A stretch of 64,000 bases of DNA, from positions 104,048,140 through 104,112,139 of the forward strand of contig CM066992.1 in the NCBI GenBank assembly GCA_033977485.1. Reading direction: 5' to 3'. This document shows positions 11,526 through 24,341 of the stretch, piece after piece (the first letter of the stretch is position 1; each line of letters starts with the position of its first letter). This stretch comes from Hydrangea macrophylla (taxonomy: Eukaryota > Streptophyta > Magnoliopsida > Cornales > Hydrangeaceae). Under the pieces are notes generated by a model, which saw nothing but the letters and a program-made list of their open reading frames with translations, was not told the origin of the DNA and ran no database searches. Made by a program: the position numbers and the translations under genes.

Positions 11526-12362
11526 GGAGAGAAATTCAAATGGGACGCCCCTTGCCAACAAGCCTTCGACAAAATCAAAATCTACCTCCAAAACCCACCT
11601 GTCCTATCGCCACCTTTACCTGGGAAACCCCTGTTACTTTATCTCTCCGTATCTGAAGACTCGATGGGGTGTATGCTGGCCCAAGAAGGAGAAGAGGGGC
11701 ACGTGGAAAAAGCCATTTATTACTTGAGCAAAAGAATGGTCGGATATGAGTTAAAGTACTCGCCCTTGGAAAAGGCCTGTTGGGCCTTGGTTTGGTGTAC
11801 CCGTCGCCTTCGCCATTACATGCTAGCCTTCCCTGTAATCCTGGTATCCCGGATGGACCCATTAAAATACCTATTCGAAAAACCCGTCTTGACCAGTAGG
11901 ATTTCCCGTTGGACCATGATGCTAGTTGAATTCAACATCAAGTATGTCACTGCCAAGTCTGTAAAAGGAAGGGCTGTCGCTGAGTTTTTAGCCGACCTCG
12001 CCATAGAATCCGAGGATGAGGGAGAATTCAAGTTCCCGGATGAGGGAATAATGGAGGTAAAGGAGGATTTGTGGAAAATGTACTTCGATGGAGCAGCCAA
12101 CCAACTAGGTTACGGAGTTGGAATCATTCTCATTGCACCCGATGGGGCACCTACCCCATTAGCCGTCAAACTCAAGTATAACTCGACCAACAACACCGCG
12201 GAGTACGAAGCGTGCATAATTGGGATGGAAGCAGCCTTGGCTTTGAAAATCGGACGGATTGATGTCTTCGGAGATTCCAATTTGATCATATCCCAAGTCC
12301 GAGGAGATTGGAAGGTAAAGCATGAGAAACTGAGACCTTACCATGACTATCTGGAAAGTCTG
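11526..12362 (+). pseudogene. Tat-A dual RNase H region
   Basis: Read in the frame after the shift, the first RNase H follows RT: YYLSKRMVGYELKYSPLEK, TARRLRHYMLAF-like WCTRRLRHYMLAF, and WTMMLVEFNIKYV. A second, archaeal-type RNase H follows: FDGAANQLGYGVGI, NNTAEYEACIIGMEAAL and FGDSNLIISQVRGDW, which supply the D, E and D acids. Two RNase H domains in a row mark the Tat lineage of Ty3/gypsy. The second domain is cut by LARD-1 at 12363, and its last part (NQLADSLATLASM) lies beyond the insertion at about 20981-21016. Confidence 0.87.
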
Positions 12363-14432
12363 TGTAATACCCGTACCTGGAAAATGGAAGTAATATTTAT
12401 TTAGCATGCATTAATTAATATAATTAATTACATGTGATGATTTGGGTAAGATCCAGTTACCCCGACGTGATAAGTGCTTGATAAAGGGCACAGTTAAAAG
12501 TTCCACAAGAGGTGGGACATATATGAAAGTGTGACCCAAGAGAGGTTTGGATAATATAAATTGCATAAATGTGCATTTATGTGATTAAATGGTAGACATG
12601 TAAATATAAATGTGTACATTATAATAGTTGTTGATGCTATATGATTGTTTAATTGATAAAATGTTCAGTGTTTTAATATTTATTATTATTCATGATTATT
12701 TATGGGACCAGTTTAGGTACCCTTGTGAGGGCGTAATTGAACACGTGACATAATTAGTAGGCTAATTAGTGCCTTCATATAAAATTTGGAACCATGTTTG
12801 AGGCTCATACGTGACATAGATATAGACATATTTAGATATTGGGATAGTTAATATAATTAGTTTGGGTGTTATAATAGAAGTTTAGAAGTTCTGGGGGTGT
12901 AAATAGAAATAGAACTAAGTTAAGGAATATTCCTGAGAATATTCCATGGGACTCCAAAAAAAAAAAAAGAAGTGAACGTGTGTGTAGTGTGTAAGAAGGC
13001 GGCGGCGGCGGAAAAACATATATTATATATATTATATGTGTGTGTTAAGATAATCCATTAAAAAAAAAAAAAAAAGAAAGGAAAGAATTAAAGAGGGGAA
13101 GAGAGATCAGTGAGCCGAGAGAAGAAAAAGGAAGTGAGGGTTTCACCCTTTTGATGTCATAGCTTCGTCGTATATTGTTCAAATCGCGATACGAAGTCAT
13201 ATTCGAACTCGTGGGGGTAAGTCTAACCTTATGGTATAATTCATTTTCAGTTTAATCGATAGATTTTTCGTGACCCAAATGGGTTGGTAACATATAGTTT
13301 ACCAAAATTGTGTAGGATTAACTACATGTTCATATTTGGGCTGAATCTAGGTGAAATTCGGGGTTTCTAGCCTTATTTAATTATTCGTGGAGGTGAGTGT
13401 TCTAATCCCAAAATTGGATATTTAATGTTATTTATTTGTTAGTGAATGCTTAAATTGCTTAATTGTGATTAAGTAGAAAAGCATGTGATTAATTATTATT
13501 TTACATGTCCAAAAATGTTGAAATTGCCATATTGACATGTTGAGTTGCTTATGTGCTTATTTGGGTCAAAGGGTGTCAATTGATAATCACCATTATTTAG
13601 CCCATATATAAAGGACGCCCATTCCTCAGAGAAAAGGGGGATGATGATGAAGTCCTCAGAAAAAAGGGGACGGTGGTGACGACCACCAGCGAATTGACTA
13701 CGGTCACGAGTGAATGCGAGTGATTTCGCTATATGCGACGAAAAAAGTGAGAATGGCCCAGAATCAGGGGTCCAGAATGATGGTGGTTGATTACTTGACA
13801 CGCCTGCGACCATTTATTGTTGTGTGTTATGAATCATTAAATACTCCAATTGCATTATTAGCACCACGTACTCACTAAGCGAAAGCTTATTCGATTTTTG
13901 TGGCTAATGACCACGCAGGTTCAAATGAATACCACAGTGAGAAATGATCGAGACTATGGGGCTGGGTTTGCTAAGATGGATTTTGTAATATTCACCTTAT
14001 TTATTTATTTATTTATTTTTAAATTACAAGTTAGAGATGTTGGGAGTTGTATAATGATTATAGTTTTTATGTATAAGAATATATTAGAGATTATGATTTT
14101 AACATGTTAGAATGAGTTTGTAATATTTATATTTAGTTGGGTTTTGATGTATTTTGAAATATTTAAATAAATGAGTGCAGCAGGGGTTAAAAATGTTTTA
14201 ATTTATGAAAACAGGATGAATGGTGCTGTAATAGGGGAAACTTTGCCCAAGTACCATTTGACGGTTTTAAAACTCTATTTATTCCTTTTTATTAATTTGT
14301 TTGATAAAAGATACTTTACCCCTAATATTTCAATCAAAAGGTTCATCTTTGGAACGTTAAAATTGATTGTTTGGTCCTTGTTGTCTTTGTTACACGTGTC
14401 CTAACTCGCAAGGGACGGGTTGGGGTGTGACA
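12363..14432 (+). repeat. LARD-1 5' LTR
   Basis: 2070 bp, starting TGTAATACCCGTACC and ending GGGGTGTGACA. The 3' copy differs by about 1 percent by eye, so the insertion is older than that of the copia element. A TATATAAAG at about 13601 may be the TATA box. Short frames inside, including a 105-aa minus-strand frame seen in both LTRs, reflect duplication and not selection. Confidence 0.93.
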
Positions 14433-14437
14433 AATTT

Positions 14438-14449
14438 TGGTATCAGAGC
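14438..14449 (+). other. LARD-1 primer binding site (tRNA-iMet)
   Basis: TGGTATCAGAGC lies five bases after the LTR end, the same primer as the copia element and LARD-2 use. Confidence 0.9.
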
Positions 14450-17400
14450 AATATGTTAGAGCCTTTGGGGACGAGAGACGAATACGACGCGTAAAAATAA
14501 TAATAATAATAAATAAAAGAAATAAAATGCATGTATATGATAATCATGACACGTAACTACTTGTAGAGGCACACATGTTCAGTGCACGTGATTTAAATGT
14601 TGTTGAACATGCATATCATGTTGCATGCATTCTACATATTGTAATATGTGGAGAGACGGTTGGAAAGCTTCATTGTGATAAAATGGAGTATAAAGGGAAA
14701 TGTTTTCTCATATGTACGTTGAATTGATTGAGTTGGGGGTTATAAATTCAGTAAGAAAAATCCGATGTTGGGAATATTTGTAAAATTTGGGTTCAGAAAT
14801 CAAGGTTTGAACTGATCATCCTGAAATGATTTGATTGGTATTATTTTATCAAGGGTATTGATTTGATAAAGGGTTATTGAGTATTAAGTTATGATTGTGG
14901 GTATGAAGTTCTTTCCGAATATTATCGGGTATTGTTATTATTTGTGAAGATTATTTCTTATTTTCTGTCAAGAAAATGGATATCTGGGTTTCTTTATTTA
15001 TGGTGGGTCTTCTGGTATTCAAATATTATAGTTTGGGAAATTCTGGATTTCTTATGATTTTTATGAGCTTCATAAGCAGGTACGATATTAATATTATCTC
15101 TTATTTCTCAATTTATTCGGTGATGATCTTTGGGAGTATTTATCGAGCTCATTATATTCTCTTGGGATTGAGGGTAAAATACTGAGTTTGTCCTGGTAAT
15201 AAGATATTGGGGAATTTATGCAGTCGCTTAAGATATCTTGGGTTGTTGGGGAATCTCTCAACTTTATTTGGGTTATATCGGCCTGTTGAGGAATCTCTCA
15301 ACTACAGACTGAAAATAACATTCTCAATGAGAAATTATCTCAGAAGGAAAGAGAGATTGCCGAGAGATACAAAGAGATGAAATCACAGGAAGAAGAAAAA
15401 CCAACAGAGAACCCTACATTAGACGAGAAAACTAAGACAGACGAGGAGATACCCGATTGATAAATTTGATTAATTACGCCCCTTAGAGATTCACTAAATG
15501 GGAAGGCAGATGCCACCAATTCAATTCGACCGCTTGGAAGGATTACAAGAGATGCACATGCCCAGGAAGGACCAATTAAAACGAGAGATTCTCGGGGATC
15601 GATTGTGCTCCGATCGAAAACAAATCAGTGGGGCCATGCCGCAAGTCAGCGGTTTTCAGCTTAAGCAGGGAGCTCTCCCCAATGAAGCTAAGGAAAGACT
15701 AAAGGCAATAAATTTATTTATTTCTATATCTTGGAAAGACACTATTATTATTGAATAATGATTGGTTCTCCAACGTGTCAGTATGAATAATCGATTTGGG
15801 TTTAACTCAGAGTAGCAAACTTTCCTATTATGTTCCTAACGACTGTGTATCAGTACGGTTATAAACTATTATTTTCTGCTCAAGGATATGGTTGATTGTG
15901 ATCAAGACTAAGTAGTTGTGTTGTACGAATACCAAATTGGGTTGCCGGGCTATACGGGGTATCAAAATTTTCTATCAGAGGTCTGAGTTTGAAATGGGTT
16001 TACAAGTTAATAAGTAGTATCTCTTTGACATCCAAACCACTGCAAGATTCGTTCAACCACCATGTGCCTCAGATAATAATATTTTTATTATTTCTTTGTA
16101 CTTTATATGTAAGCAATTGAGATCTGACTATTGCACTGCACTGTAGCAATTGTCAAGTATCCTGATATATCACTGGAATTTTCAGACTTTGAATTTAGTT
16201 ACTAATAATGTATTAGAAATTTCTAGGATATTTGAATTATGTTAAGTGAGTTATATATGTTTAAATGAGTAGAAAATGTTTTGAAATCATCTTTTGTGAA
16301 GGAAAAAAAAAACCTGATTTATTGTGAATCAGGAAGTGTTTAAAAATATTTTGATAAAGAAAATGGTTGGAGTTGACTCAACTTGGATAAGGGGGAAATT
16401 GGTGAAAATGATTTTAATTAATATAGGTATCTCAATTGTTGTTTAAAGGAGTTATTAATGGAAAATATTTTGATTATATGATAGTTGTGTAAACATTTTC
16501 ATTTTATGGAGAGAGATTTCAAATGAGTACTATTGGGCTAGGAAGCTCAATTGAGTACATTACTTTTTACTTTTGTTTTAAATTGGAGTATTATATTTTA
16601 AAATGAATTCCAAATGACCTTGGTAAGAAAAAGAGTCTGAAAGTAACTTGTGATATTCTATGTATTATTCTGAATACTGTTTGTTGCGGATACATGATTT
16701 CGGTTGATGGGTTAGAAGGGGTATCAATTTATTCTTGGGAACTGAGTTGGGATATTCTTGATTACAAGGTGAGTATGACAAGGGAATGAAGCACTTCATA
16801 AAATAGTAGCTTATCATTTGTTATTTGGGATTACAGTCGGAGATCAACGAGTGATCTTGTTTACATACAAGTGATGTATTTAAAAGGGTATTGCACACTT
16901 AGGTAAATAGGAGAAAATTTGAGATTGAGGAGTGTTGGATCATATTTAAGCTGTATTGCAACAAAATCAGTTGCTTATTGATTATAAGTGCTACAAGGAA
17001 GGGACAAATGCATATTGATTTCTATATATTGGGGCTTAGACAGCGTAAACCGAAAGACAAGCAAGTTCTACAATCTGAATAATTTGAGAATTGTGAAGTT
17101 TTGCCTTATGTTAAACATCTAGGGAATGAGTTATATTTCTGGAATATATGATTGAAAAGAATAAATATTCGTGGGTGTTGTTGGAAATTAATCAATCGAG
17201 ACTTATGAAGGTGACATGAATTTGAAGTTATGGAGTTGACTGGGAATTATTGAAAATATAATGAAGATTTCTTCTCTGCACGAGGACACGTGTGAAACTT
17301 ATATCGGTTACAGTGAAGTTCTCAATAATCAAAGAAAATTGATCTATGAAGATATAGATATTATTATTGCAAAGGTTGTGTTGAGATTCAGTTATATGTT

Positions 17401-18847
17401 GGTGCAACAGTGATTTATACTGCACATGGTTGAAATTTCATAAAATGAACTATCTGCTACAAGAGTTAGAATTTATGGCATTCATCTTCTATTGAGTATT
17501 TGGCAGTAAGAGCTGAAAGTTTATATTAATTGTCGTGACTTGGATATTTAGTTATACAACGATGAGTGAATAGACGGTACGGAGGACAGTTGAAACTCAT
17601 GATAGCTATAGTTTGAAATTTATATTAATCAGGTGCAGACAAGATGGTTGTTGGTACTCGACTCAGAGGTTAATGAGAGTTTGGTGTGCACATTGACTAT
17701 TCAGAAATGATTTGAGTCAAGATTCAGAATTTATTAGAAATTAAACTTGTTCCGAGAATTGGGCAAGGGAGTGATGACAATAAATTGGGGTCAACCGGCA
17801 TTATTATAATAGATGAACGGAAATTGATTTAAAAATCGATTTGAGTTTCTATTTTAGAAATTTGTGATAAAGCATTGAAAGGAAAGTGATTGAGCTCTGC
17901 TATACAGTAAAATGTTTCGGAATCTCAAGTCAAGTATGTACTTCGAGTGAAGATAGCTCAAGGAAATGGGTTCAAAAGAAATATTGAAGTATATGATGAG
18001 ATTTGAGAATAAATACGTCAGTAACTGGGTATACGACACTACTAATTACATTGTATTGATATGATGACTTAGTAATTAGTTACAGGGCACAAGTCTTCTT
18101 GAAAATTGAGATGTCGGAAAAGCTGCATTCAGATGAGGAGTGTAAAGTAATCATTGCGATGTATGATATTAAGACATAAATAATAAAGGTCCGTCGGATT
18201 ATTGTGATCGATATTATTGACAATTTGAGTTGAATGTTTAACGTATTAAAATTCATGACAGGGTTGCTAAAGTCAACAAGAATTAGCCGCTATCATATTT
18301 ATGATTTGTGGATAGGTTGATCCAATCAGCTTATGATTATTGATTGAAACTGCGAATTTGCTGGAATTAAACGACCTATATGTGAGTAGAATTATGCAAT
18401 TATGTGGGTACTAGCGCTTGTTATCCTAGAAGGAAATAATTGATTATGAAGAAATTCTGAAATCTTACAAGAAGCAATGAAAGTGGAACTGAACTTTTGC
18501 AAGCATTTTATCACACGCTTATATTTGATGAGGAAATATAATAAAGGCATGTAAGATTTGTTCCAGAATGATTGGGGGGATATGACTACTGTGGGGAGAA
18601 AAAAATTTTTGAAAGTATTATCTCCAAAAAGGGTATAGTTTGATGAACCAAGTGAGATTGAAATTCCAGTACGTCAATTGAAATTATTAAAAAGATTGGG
18701 GATCAGTCAGTTGCGATTGTAGTCACACCAGTGAGTATAATGTATTCTATAATCGTGTTGTTGCATACGAACCAGTAGAGATTTGAGGAGCAACATTTAC
18801 ATCTATTTGATTTGCAAGGTGAGAAAAAGTTTGGGGACAAACTTCCT
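14450..18847 (+). other. LARD-1 interior, no pol genes
   Basis: This AT-rich stretch has no reading frame longer than about 86 codons and no retroelement protein motif. It aligns with the interior of LARD-2 (59790-63825) apart from a block at 15302-15708. A short repeat containing GAATCTCTCAAC occurs near 15250-15303 (three times in LARD-2 near 60587-60681). The level of similarity between copies suggests a common non-coding ancestor. Confidence 0.75.
15302..15708 (+). other. Extra segment in LARD-1, possible captured coding sequence
   Basis: LARD-2 runs directly from the CTCTCAAC repeat into ATAAATTTATTTATTTC, whereas LARD-1 has about 407 bp in between. The first part is open for 53 codons and reads like a coiled coil (TENNILNEKLSQKEREIAER), then KPTENPTLDEKTKTDEE, ending in a TGA at about 15460. 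A second frame starting at ATG 15498 reads MPPIQFDRLEGLQEMHMPRK. The composition is unlike the rest of the interior. It may be a host or other retroelement fragment picked up by LARD-1, or old sequence lost from LARD-2. I do not recognise the protein. Confidence 0.55.
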
Positions 18848-18863
18848 AAAAGGGAGGGAGAGA
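18848..18863 (+). other. LARD-1 polypurine tract
   Basis: AAAAGGGAGGGAGAGA directly precedes the 3' LTR. Confidence 0.85.
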
Positions 18864-20927
18864 TGTAATACCCGTACCTGGAAAATGGAAGTAATATTTA
18901 TTTAGCATGCATTAATTAATATAATTAATTGCATGTGATGATTTGGGTAAGATCCAGTTACCCCGACATGATAAGTGCTTGATAAAGGGCACAGTTAAAA
19001 GTTCCACTAGAGGTGGGACATATATGAAAGTGTGACCCAAGAGAGGTTTGGATAATATAAATTGCATAAATGTGTATTTATGTGATTAAATGGTAGACAT
19101 GTAAATATAAATGTGTACATTATAATAGTTGTTGATGCTATATGATTGTTTAATTGATAAAATGTTCAGTGTTTTAATATTTATTATTATTCATGATTAT
19201 TTATGGGACCAGTTTAGGTACCCTTGTGAGGGCGTAATTGAACACGTGACATAATTAGTAGGCTAATTAGTGCCTTCATATAATATTTGGAACCATGTTT
19301 GAGGCTCATACGTGACATAGATATAGACATATTTAGATATTGGGATAGTTAATATAATTAGTTTGGGTGTTATAATAGAAGTTTAGAAGTTCTGGGGGTG
19401 TAAATAGAAATAGAACTAAGTTAAGGAATATTCCTGAGAATATTCCATGGGACTCCAAAAAAAAGAGAAGAAGTGAACGTGTGTGTAGTGTGTAAGAAGG
19501 CGGCGGCGGCGGAAAAACATATATTATATATATTATATGTGTGTGTTAAGATAATCCATTAAAAAAAAAAAAAAGGAAAGAATTAAAGAGGGGAAGAGAG
19601 ATCAGTGAGCCGAGAGAAGAAAAAGGAAGTGAGGGTTTCACCCTTTTGATGTCATAGTTTCGTCGTATATTGTTCAAATCGCGATACGAAGTCATATTCG
19701 AACTCGTGGGGGTAAGTCTAACCTTATGGTATAATTCATTTTCAGTTTAATCGATAGATTTTTCGTGACCCAAATGGGTTGGTAACATATAGTTTACCAA
19801 AATTGTGTAGGATTAACTACATGTTCATATTTGGGCTGAATCTAGGTGAAATTCGGGGTTTCTAGCCTTATTTAATTATTCGTGGAGTTGAGTGTTCTAA
19901 TCCCAAAATTGGATATTTAATGTTATTTATTTGTTCGTGAATGCTTAAATTGCTTAATTGTGATTAAGTAGAAAAGCATGTGATTAATTATTATTTTACA
20001 TGTCCAAAAATGTTGAAATTGCCATATTGACATGTTGAGTTGCTTATGTGCTTATTTGGGTCAAAGGGTGTCAATTGATAATCACCATTATTTAGCCCAT
20101 ATAAAAGGGACGCCCATTCCTCAGAGAAAAGGGGGATGATGATGAAGTCCTCAGAGAAAAGGGGACGGTGGTGACGACCACCAGCGAATTGACTACGGTC
20201 ACGAGTGAATGCGAGTGATTTCGCTATATGCGACGGAAAAAGTGACAATGGCCCGGAATCAGGGGTCCAGAACGATGGTGGTTGATTACTTGACACGCCT
20301 GCGACCATTTATTGTTGTGTGTTATGAATCATTAAATACTCCAATTGCATTATTAGCACCACGTACTCACTAAGCGAAAGCTTATTCGATTTTTGTGGCT
20401 AATGACCATGCAGGTTCAGATGAATACCACAGTGAGAAATGATCGAGACTATGGGGCTGGGTTTGCTAAGATGGATTTTGTAATATTCACCTTATCTATT
20501 TATTTATTTATTTTTAAATTACAAGTTAGAGATGTTGGGAGTTGTATAATGATTATAGTTTTTATGTATAAGAATATATTAGAGATTATGATTTTAACAT
20601 GTTAGAATGAGTTTGTAATATTTATATTTTGTTGGGTTTTGATGTATTTCGAAATATTTAAATAAATGAGTGCAGCAGGGGTTAAAAATGTTTTAGTTTA
20701 TGAAAACAGGATGAATGGTGCTGTAATAGGGGAAACTTTGCCCAAGTACCATTTGACGGTTTTAAAACTCTATTTATTCCTTTTTATTAATTTTTTTGAT
20801 AAAAGATACTTTATCCCTGATATTTCAATCAAAAGGTTCATCTTTGGAACGTTAAAATTGATTGTTTGGTCCTTGTTGTCTTTGTTACACGTGTCCTAAC
20901 TCGCAAGGGGCGGGTTGGGGTGTGACA
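18864..20927 (+). repeat. LARD-1 3' LTR
   Basis: 2064 bp, collinear with the 5' LTR, followed by the duplicated target GTCTG. Confidence 0.93.
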
Positions 20928-20932
20928 GTCTG

Positions 20933-22369
20933 AAAGCGTAGTTCCAAAAGATTTCTTTTTACTACCTCCCTCGTGAAGAAAACCAACTAGCCGACTCATT
21001 GGCTACCTTGGCCTCCATGATCCAAATCCTCTCCAAAACTGCCATGATCCCGCTATCCATAGAAGTGAGGAACCAACCGTCATTTGAAATGGTCGCGGCT
21101 ATAGAAGACGAAGAGGAAATACCGTGGTATGTGGATGTGTGGAAGTTCATTAAAGAAGGAGAATACCCCGAAGGAGCCTCAGAAAAGGACAGAAAAGCGA
21201 TTCGACGATTCGCCGCTCAATTTGTGATTTACGCAGATAAGCTATGGAAGAAATCCTGCACTGGGTATAATCTGGAGTGCCTATATGGAAAAGAAGCTAA
21301 GAGAATGATGGAGGAAATACATGAGGGAGTGTGTGGGCCCCATATGAACGGGCACATGCTGGCAAAGAAGATCATCCGACAAGGGTACTATTGGATGACC
21401 TTGGACAAAGACTGTTGCGAATATGTTAGAAGGTGTCACAAATGTCAGATTCATGCGAATCTAATGCACACCCCGCTGTCACAGCTCTATAGCATGACCA
21501 CCCCTTGGCCATTTTCCGTATGGGAGATCGATATCATTGGTGAGATAGTTCCGAAGGCATCCAATGGGCACCGATATATAATCGTGACAATTGATTATTT
21601 TACAAAATGGGTAGGGGCAGCCTCATATGCAACTTTAAAAGCCAAGGACGTGGTGAGTTTCATCGAGAAAAACATAATCTGCAGGTATGGGGTCCCGAAT
21701 GAGTTTATCTCCGATCATGGCAGTCATTTCCAGGGAGAGGTTATCCCGCTCTTGGAAAAGTATAAGATCACTCGCCATCAATCATCTCCGTATAGGCCTC
21801 AAACGAATGGAGCAGTAGAAGCAGCGAACAAAAATGTTAAGGCAATCCTGGGAAAAACGACGGATACATATAAGGATTGGCATGAAAAGCTGCCATTTGC
21901 TTTATGGGGATATAGAACCTCGGTCAAAACTTCAACGGGTGCTACGCCGTACTCATTAGTCTACGGGATGGAAGTCGTTCTCCCAGTCGAGGTAGAAATA
22001 CGCTCTCTTAGGGTTTTGGCAGAGTGCGAAGTCACCGAATTGGAATGGGTACGAGGAAGGTATGAGGAGTTGATGTTACTCGATGAGAAAAGGCTGGCCG
22101 CAGTAAACCACACTCGGGGGTACCAGAAGAGGATAGCTCGTGCTTTCAACAAAAAGGTCCGCCCAAGGAAGCTTGCTGAGGGTGACCTGGTCCTCAAAGA
22201 ACTGAAAGTGCATGTTTATGACCCCAGAGGAAAATTCAAACCCAACTGGGTCGGACCATACATCATTAAGACCCTCCTTTCTGGAGGAGCGGCCTATCTC
22301 ATGGACCTGGACGAGGTTGAATTTAAGAAACCAATTAACCTCGATCGCCTCAAGAAATACTTTGCTTGA
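20933..22369 (+). pseudogene. Tat-A integrase, open frame
   Basis: After LARD-1 the frame carries the last part of the second RNase H (EENQLADSLATLA) and a complete integrase. The zinc-binding region includes HMNGHMLAKKIIRQGYYW and YVRRCHKCQIH. The core triad is D in WEIDIIGE (21530), D in ISDHGSHF (21713) and E in NGAVEAANKN (21818). The C-terminal domain ends GPYIIKTLLSGGAAYLMDL and DRLKKYFA, with a stop at 22367. No stop codon interrupts it for more than 450 codons, although it has no initiator of its own because it is the tail of a polyprotein. It binds cDNA ends and joins them to the target. The domain is intact but cannot be expressed normally, since the frame upstream is split by LARD-1. 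Confidence 0.9.
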
Positions 22370-23056
22370 AACCGTTTCTTTCAAAACCTCCTACCTCGAT
22401 GAACTACGCTTGACCTGATTCCCGTTAGGGGATACGTAGGCAACCTACTCGGTTCGGTCAGTAAATAATTGCCTGATTGGCACTCTTCTTTGCAGCCTTA
22501 AGCCGAACTACTTAGGACCTGACGCCCACTCGGGGATAAGTAGGCAGGCTCTCCAAAGCCCTCGGTCCACTCAAAAAAGACTGTGCTAAACTAGGGGCAA
22601 ACTGGCATTTGCCCAGAACCACTTCGAAGCCCTAAAACCAGGGGCAAACTTCGTTTGCTGGCCGAAGAACCCAGATACAAGACCCTCATTTAGATCACCT
22701 GGCTATCAAAATAAGTATTATAAATAAACAAATGAGAATTCATGGTATAGAAGAAGTAAAGCTTTAAGCAAAAAGCAAAGTAAAGAGCCAAGTAAAGACA
22801 TTAAAAGGAGAATTCTTCATAAAAGATTAATCGAAGGAGTGAGCACTTTGATTAAGCATGTTAGAACTTTCCTAAAGATAACAGCACTTCTAAAAAAAAA
22901 AAAATTTAATAATAATAATAAGGAAAATCACATTCAAAAGCGTAAAAAAAGGAGTAGGCAGGGTCTGTCAGAAAATTTTGAAAAATGGCAAGCTTTTCCC
23001 TGTTCTCGTCTACTTTATTATGCATATGTCTGTTAAGCTCGTCTCGCAACCAAGGC
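22370..23056 (+). other. Tat-A post-integrase region with conserved motif
   Basis: Non-coding. It contains GAACTACG-CTGATTCC-GGATACGTAGGCA-type motifs at 22397-22445 and 22505-22550 (the second diverged), repeated GGGGCAAACT phrases near 22592 and 22642, and simple A and AAT runs near 22890-22920. Confidence 0.6.
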
Positions 23057-24123
23057 CTAGATTTCTAGAAGGTATTGGACAGTAGGCATAGTCAGAGCAG
23101 GAATCCTCGGGCATAAAGCAGCCATCCTGTTGTGCCAAGCCTCGATGAAAGCCTTCGCGATAGAAGGGCGCAAAGTGGACCCCCTGGTGAAATCAGCAGT
23201 CACAGATTCAGTAGTATCCTGCAAAAGTCCAAACTGATGGACCACCCGATCGGGAATGTAGAAAGTAGTAGTACGCAAACCCGGCAGCCAGATGCCAGGT
23301 CGCCCAGGAAGGCGTACAGCAATAGAGCGATGGGTCCACTGCGGATAAACCCAGCAGGTATCACTAGAAGAGAGGTCCTGAAGCCAACCAAGCCATGCAT
23401 CGACGGATTGAAATAAGCTGTGAATCTCTATACGATCATAAGAAAGTGACCCGCGAAAATGGGAAGGGTGTATAAAGAGATCCAAACGCTCCATGAGCCA
23501 AATCTGCAAAACAAAAGGTGCCCCGGCAGGTAACGTAGCCCCGGTAGCATGAGCATGGCCCAATCCAATCAGAGTTTCACCAATGACCAGCATAACAACA
23601 CTTTTCATCTCCCGCAAACCACAGGCAATGGGTATAAGAGTGTCAGAAGATGACTGAAAGAGGAAGTAAGAGAGCATAGCAATTGACAGGGCACTACGTC
23701 GGATGATCTGATACTCACCATCATAAGGGTCCCCTATGGGAGCATAAACGTAAGAAAGGCGCTCAAAATCAATCTGCCTGTCACAAATAAAGGAGCCCGC
23801 CGCATTCCGAGATGTGTGGAGAAGAGTAGCTAAATCCCGGACATACCCAGCCTGAACTGGAGGAACCGTCAATTCAGCAGAAGGATGGTGTGAAGAATGG
23901 CGCTGAATTCCTCAAACAAGGGGCAAATCTCCTGAGAGCCAAAATAAAAGACGTTGAAAGAAGGATCCCAACATTGGATGGCAGCTCGAAGTAGGCCCTC
24001 ATTCAAATTCATCCGTCGGAAAGAGAAAAGATCATTTAGCCTGAAGCACTCAAAGTTGAGCCTATCAACGCCGGAAAGGGTATCCATCCATGGGAAAAGA
24101 ATTTGGGAGCTGATGGAGGCCAT
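23057..24123 (-). pseudogene. Antisense ORF 1 of Tat-A, DUF7745-like
   Basis: Read on the minus strand from ATG 24123 (MASISSQILFPWMDTLSG) to the stop at 23057, about 355 codons. The part LNEGLLRAAIQCWDPSFNVF followed by FGSQEICPLFEEF matches the start of the plant DUF7745 / mobile-domain-like proteins often found in Tat elements. That assignment is from memory of the family. A one-base shift near 23875, after FEEFSAIL, moves the reading to the frame with ELTVPPVQAGYVRDLATLL, which then stays open for 270 codons to TMPTVQYLLEI. Upstream of the ATG is an AT-rich TATTTATA (about 24183-24190) and then an array of 22-bp-spaced palindromes. The orientation is opposite to pol, so expression needs its own promoter. 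The role in the element is unknown. Confidence 0.7.
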
Positions 24124-24216
24124 TTGGGAAGAAAGTAAAGAAGAAAAGAGAAGTGTTTTGCGGAGCCTTGAGAAAGAACGGGTATAAATAAGGGAATAAA
24201 GCTGCCTACCTACCCG

Positions 24217-24341
24217 CGGCACTCGATAAAGTGCAACGGCACTCAATGAAATGCCGCACGGCAGTCTGTGAATGTCGTTGCGGCATTCACTGACTGCCGC
24301 CGCGGCTCTCACTGAGTGCCGTAGAGACCTCACCGAGTGCC
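24217..24341. promoter_or_regulatory. 22-bp palindrome array upstream of antisense ORF 1
   Basis: Imperfect copies of CGGCACTCACTGAGTGCCG start at 24217, 24237, 24259, 24281 and 24303, with a weaker one near 24325. The spacing is 20-22 bp. The array begins about 95 bp upstream of the minus-strand ATG at 24123, where a promoter would be expected. Sister arrays lie at 27797-27920 and in the LTR. Confidence 0.7.

Larger units (their letters stand above)
12363..20927 (+). mobile_element. LARD-1: large non-autonomous LTR element
   Basis: Two LTRs of about 2.07 kb flank a 4.4 kb interior, with tRNA-iMet primer site, polypurine tract and the target duplication GTCTG (12358-12362 and 20928-20932). 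I see no gag, protease, RT, RNase H or integrase motif in any frame of the interior. The second copy from 57738 shares the interior along almost its whole length, so the family has been copied in this form. The LTR ends (TGTAATACCCG, GGGTGTGACA) and the phrase GTTTGGGGACAAACTT before the polypurine tract are typical of Ty3/gypsy chromovirus-type elements. Such an element would need proteins from a partner. Confidence 0.9.

Noticed and set aside
13496..13813. 105-aa minus-strand frame conserved in the LARD LTRs (also 19991-20308 and partly 58964-59182)
   Set aside because: It is LTR sequence and conservation is explained by duplication. The LARD-2 copy is frameshifted, so there is no sign of protein selection.
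20962..21150. Separate small genes around the Tat-A integrase (this minus-strand frame and 21961-22384 minus)
   Set aside because: They are mirror frames of the integrase coding sequence.
24217..24341. CRISPR-like array (regular repeats with short spacers)
   Set aside because: Spacers are 2-3 bp, the repeats are imperfect, and the context is a plant retrotransposon. The same holds for the 60-bp, 44-bp and 97-bp arrays.
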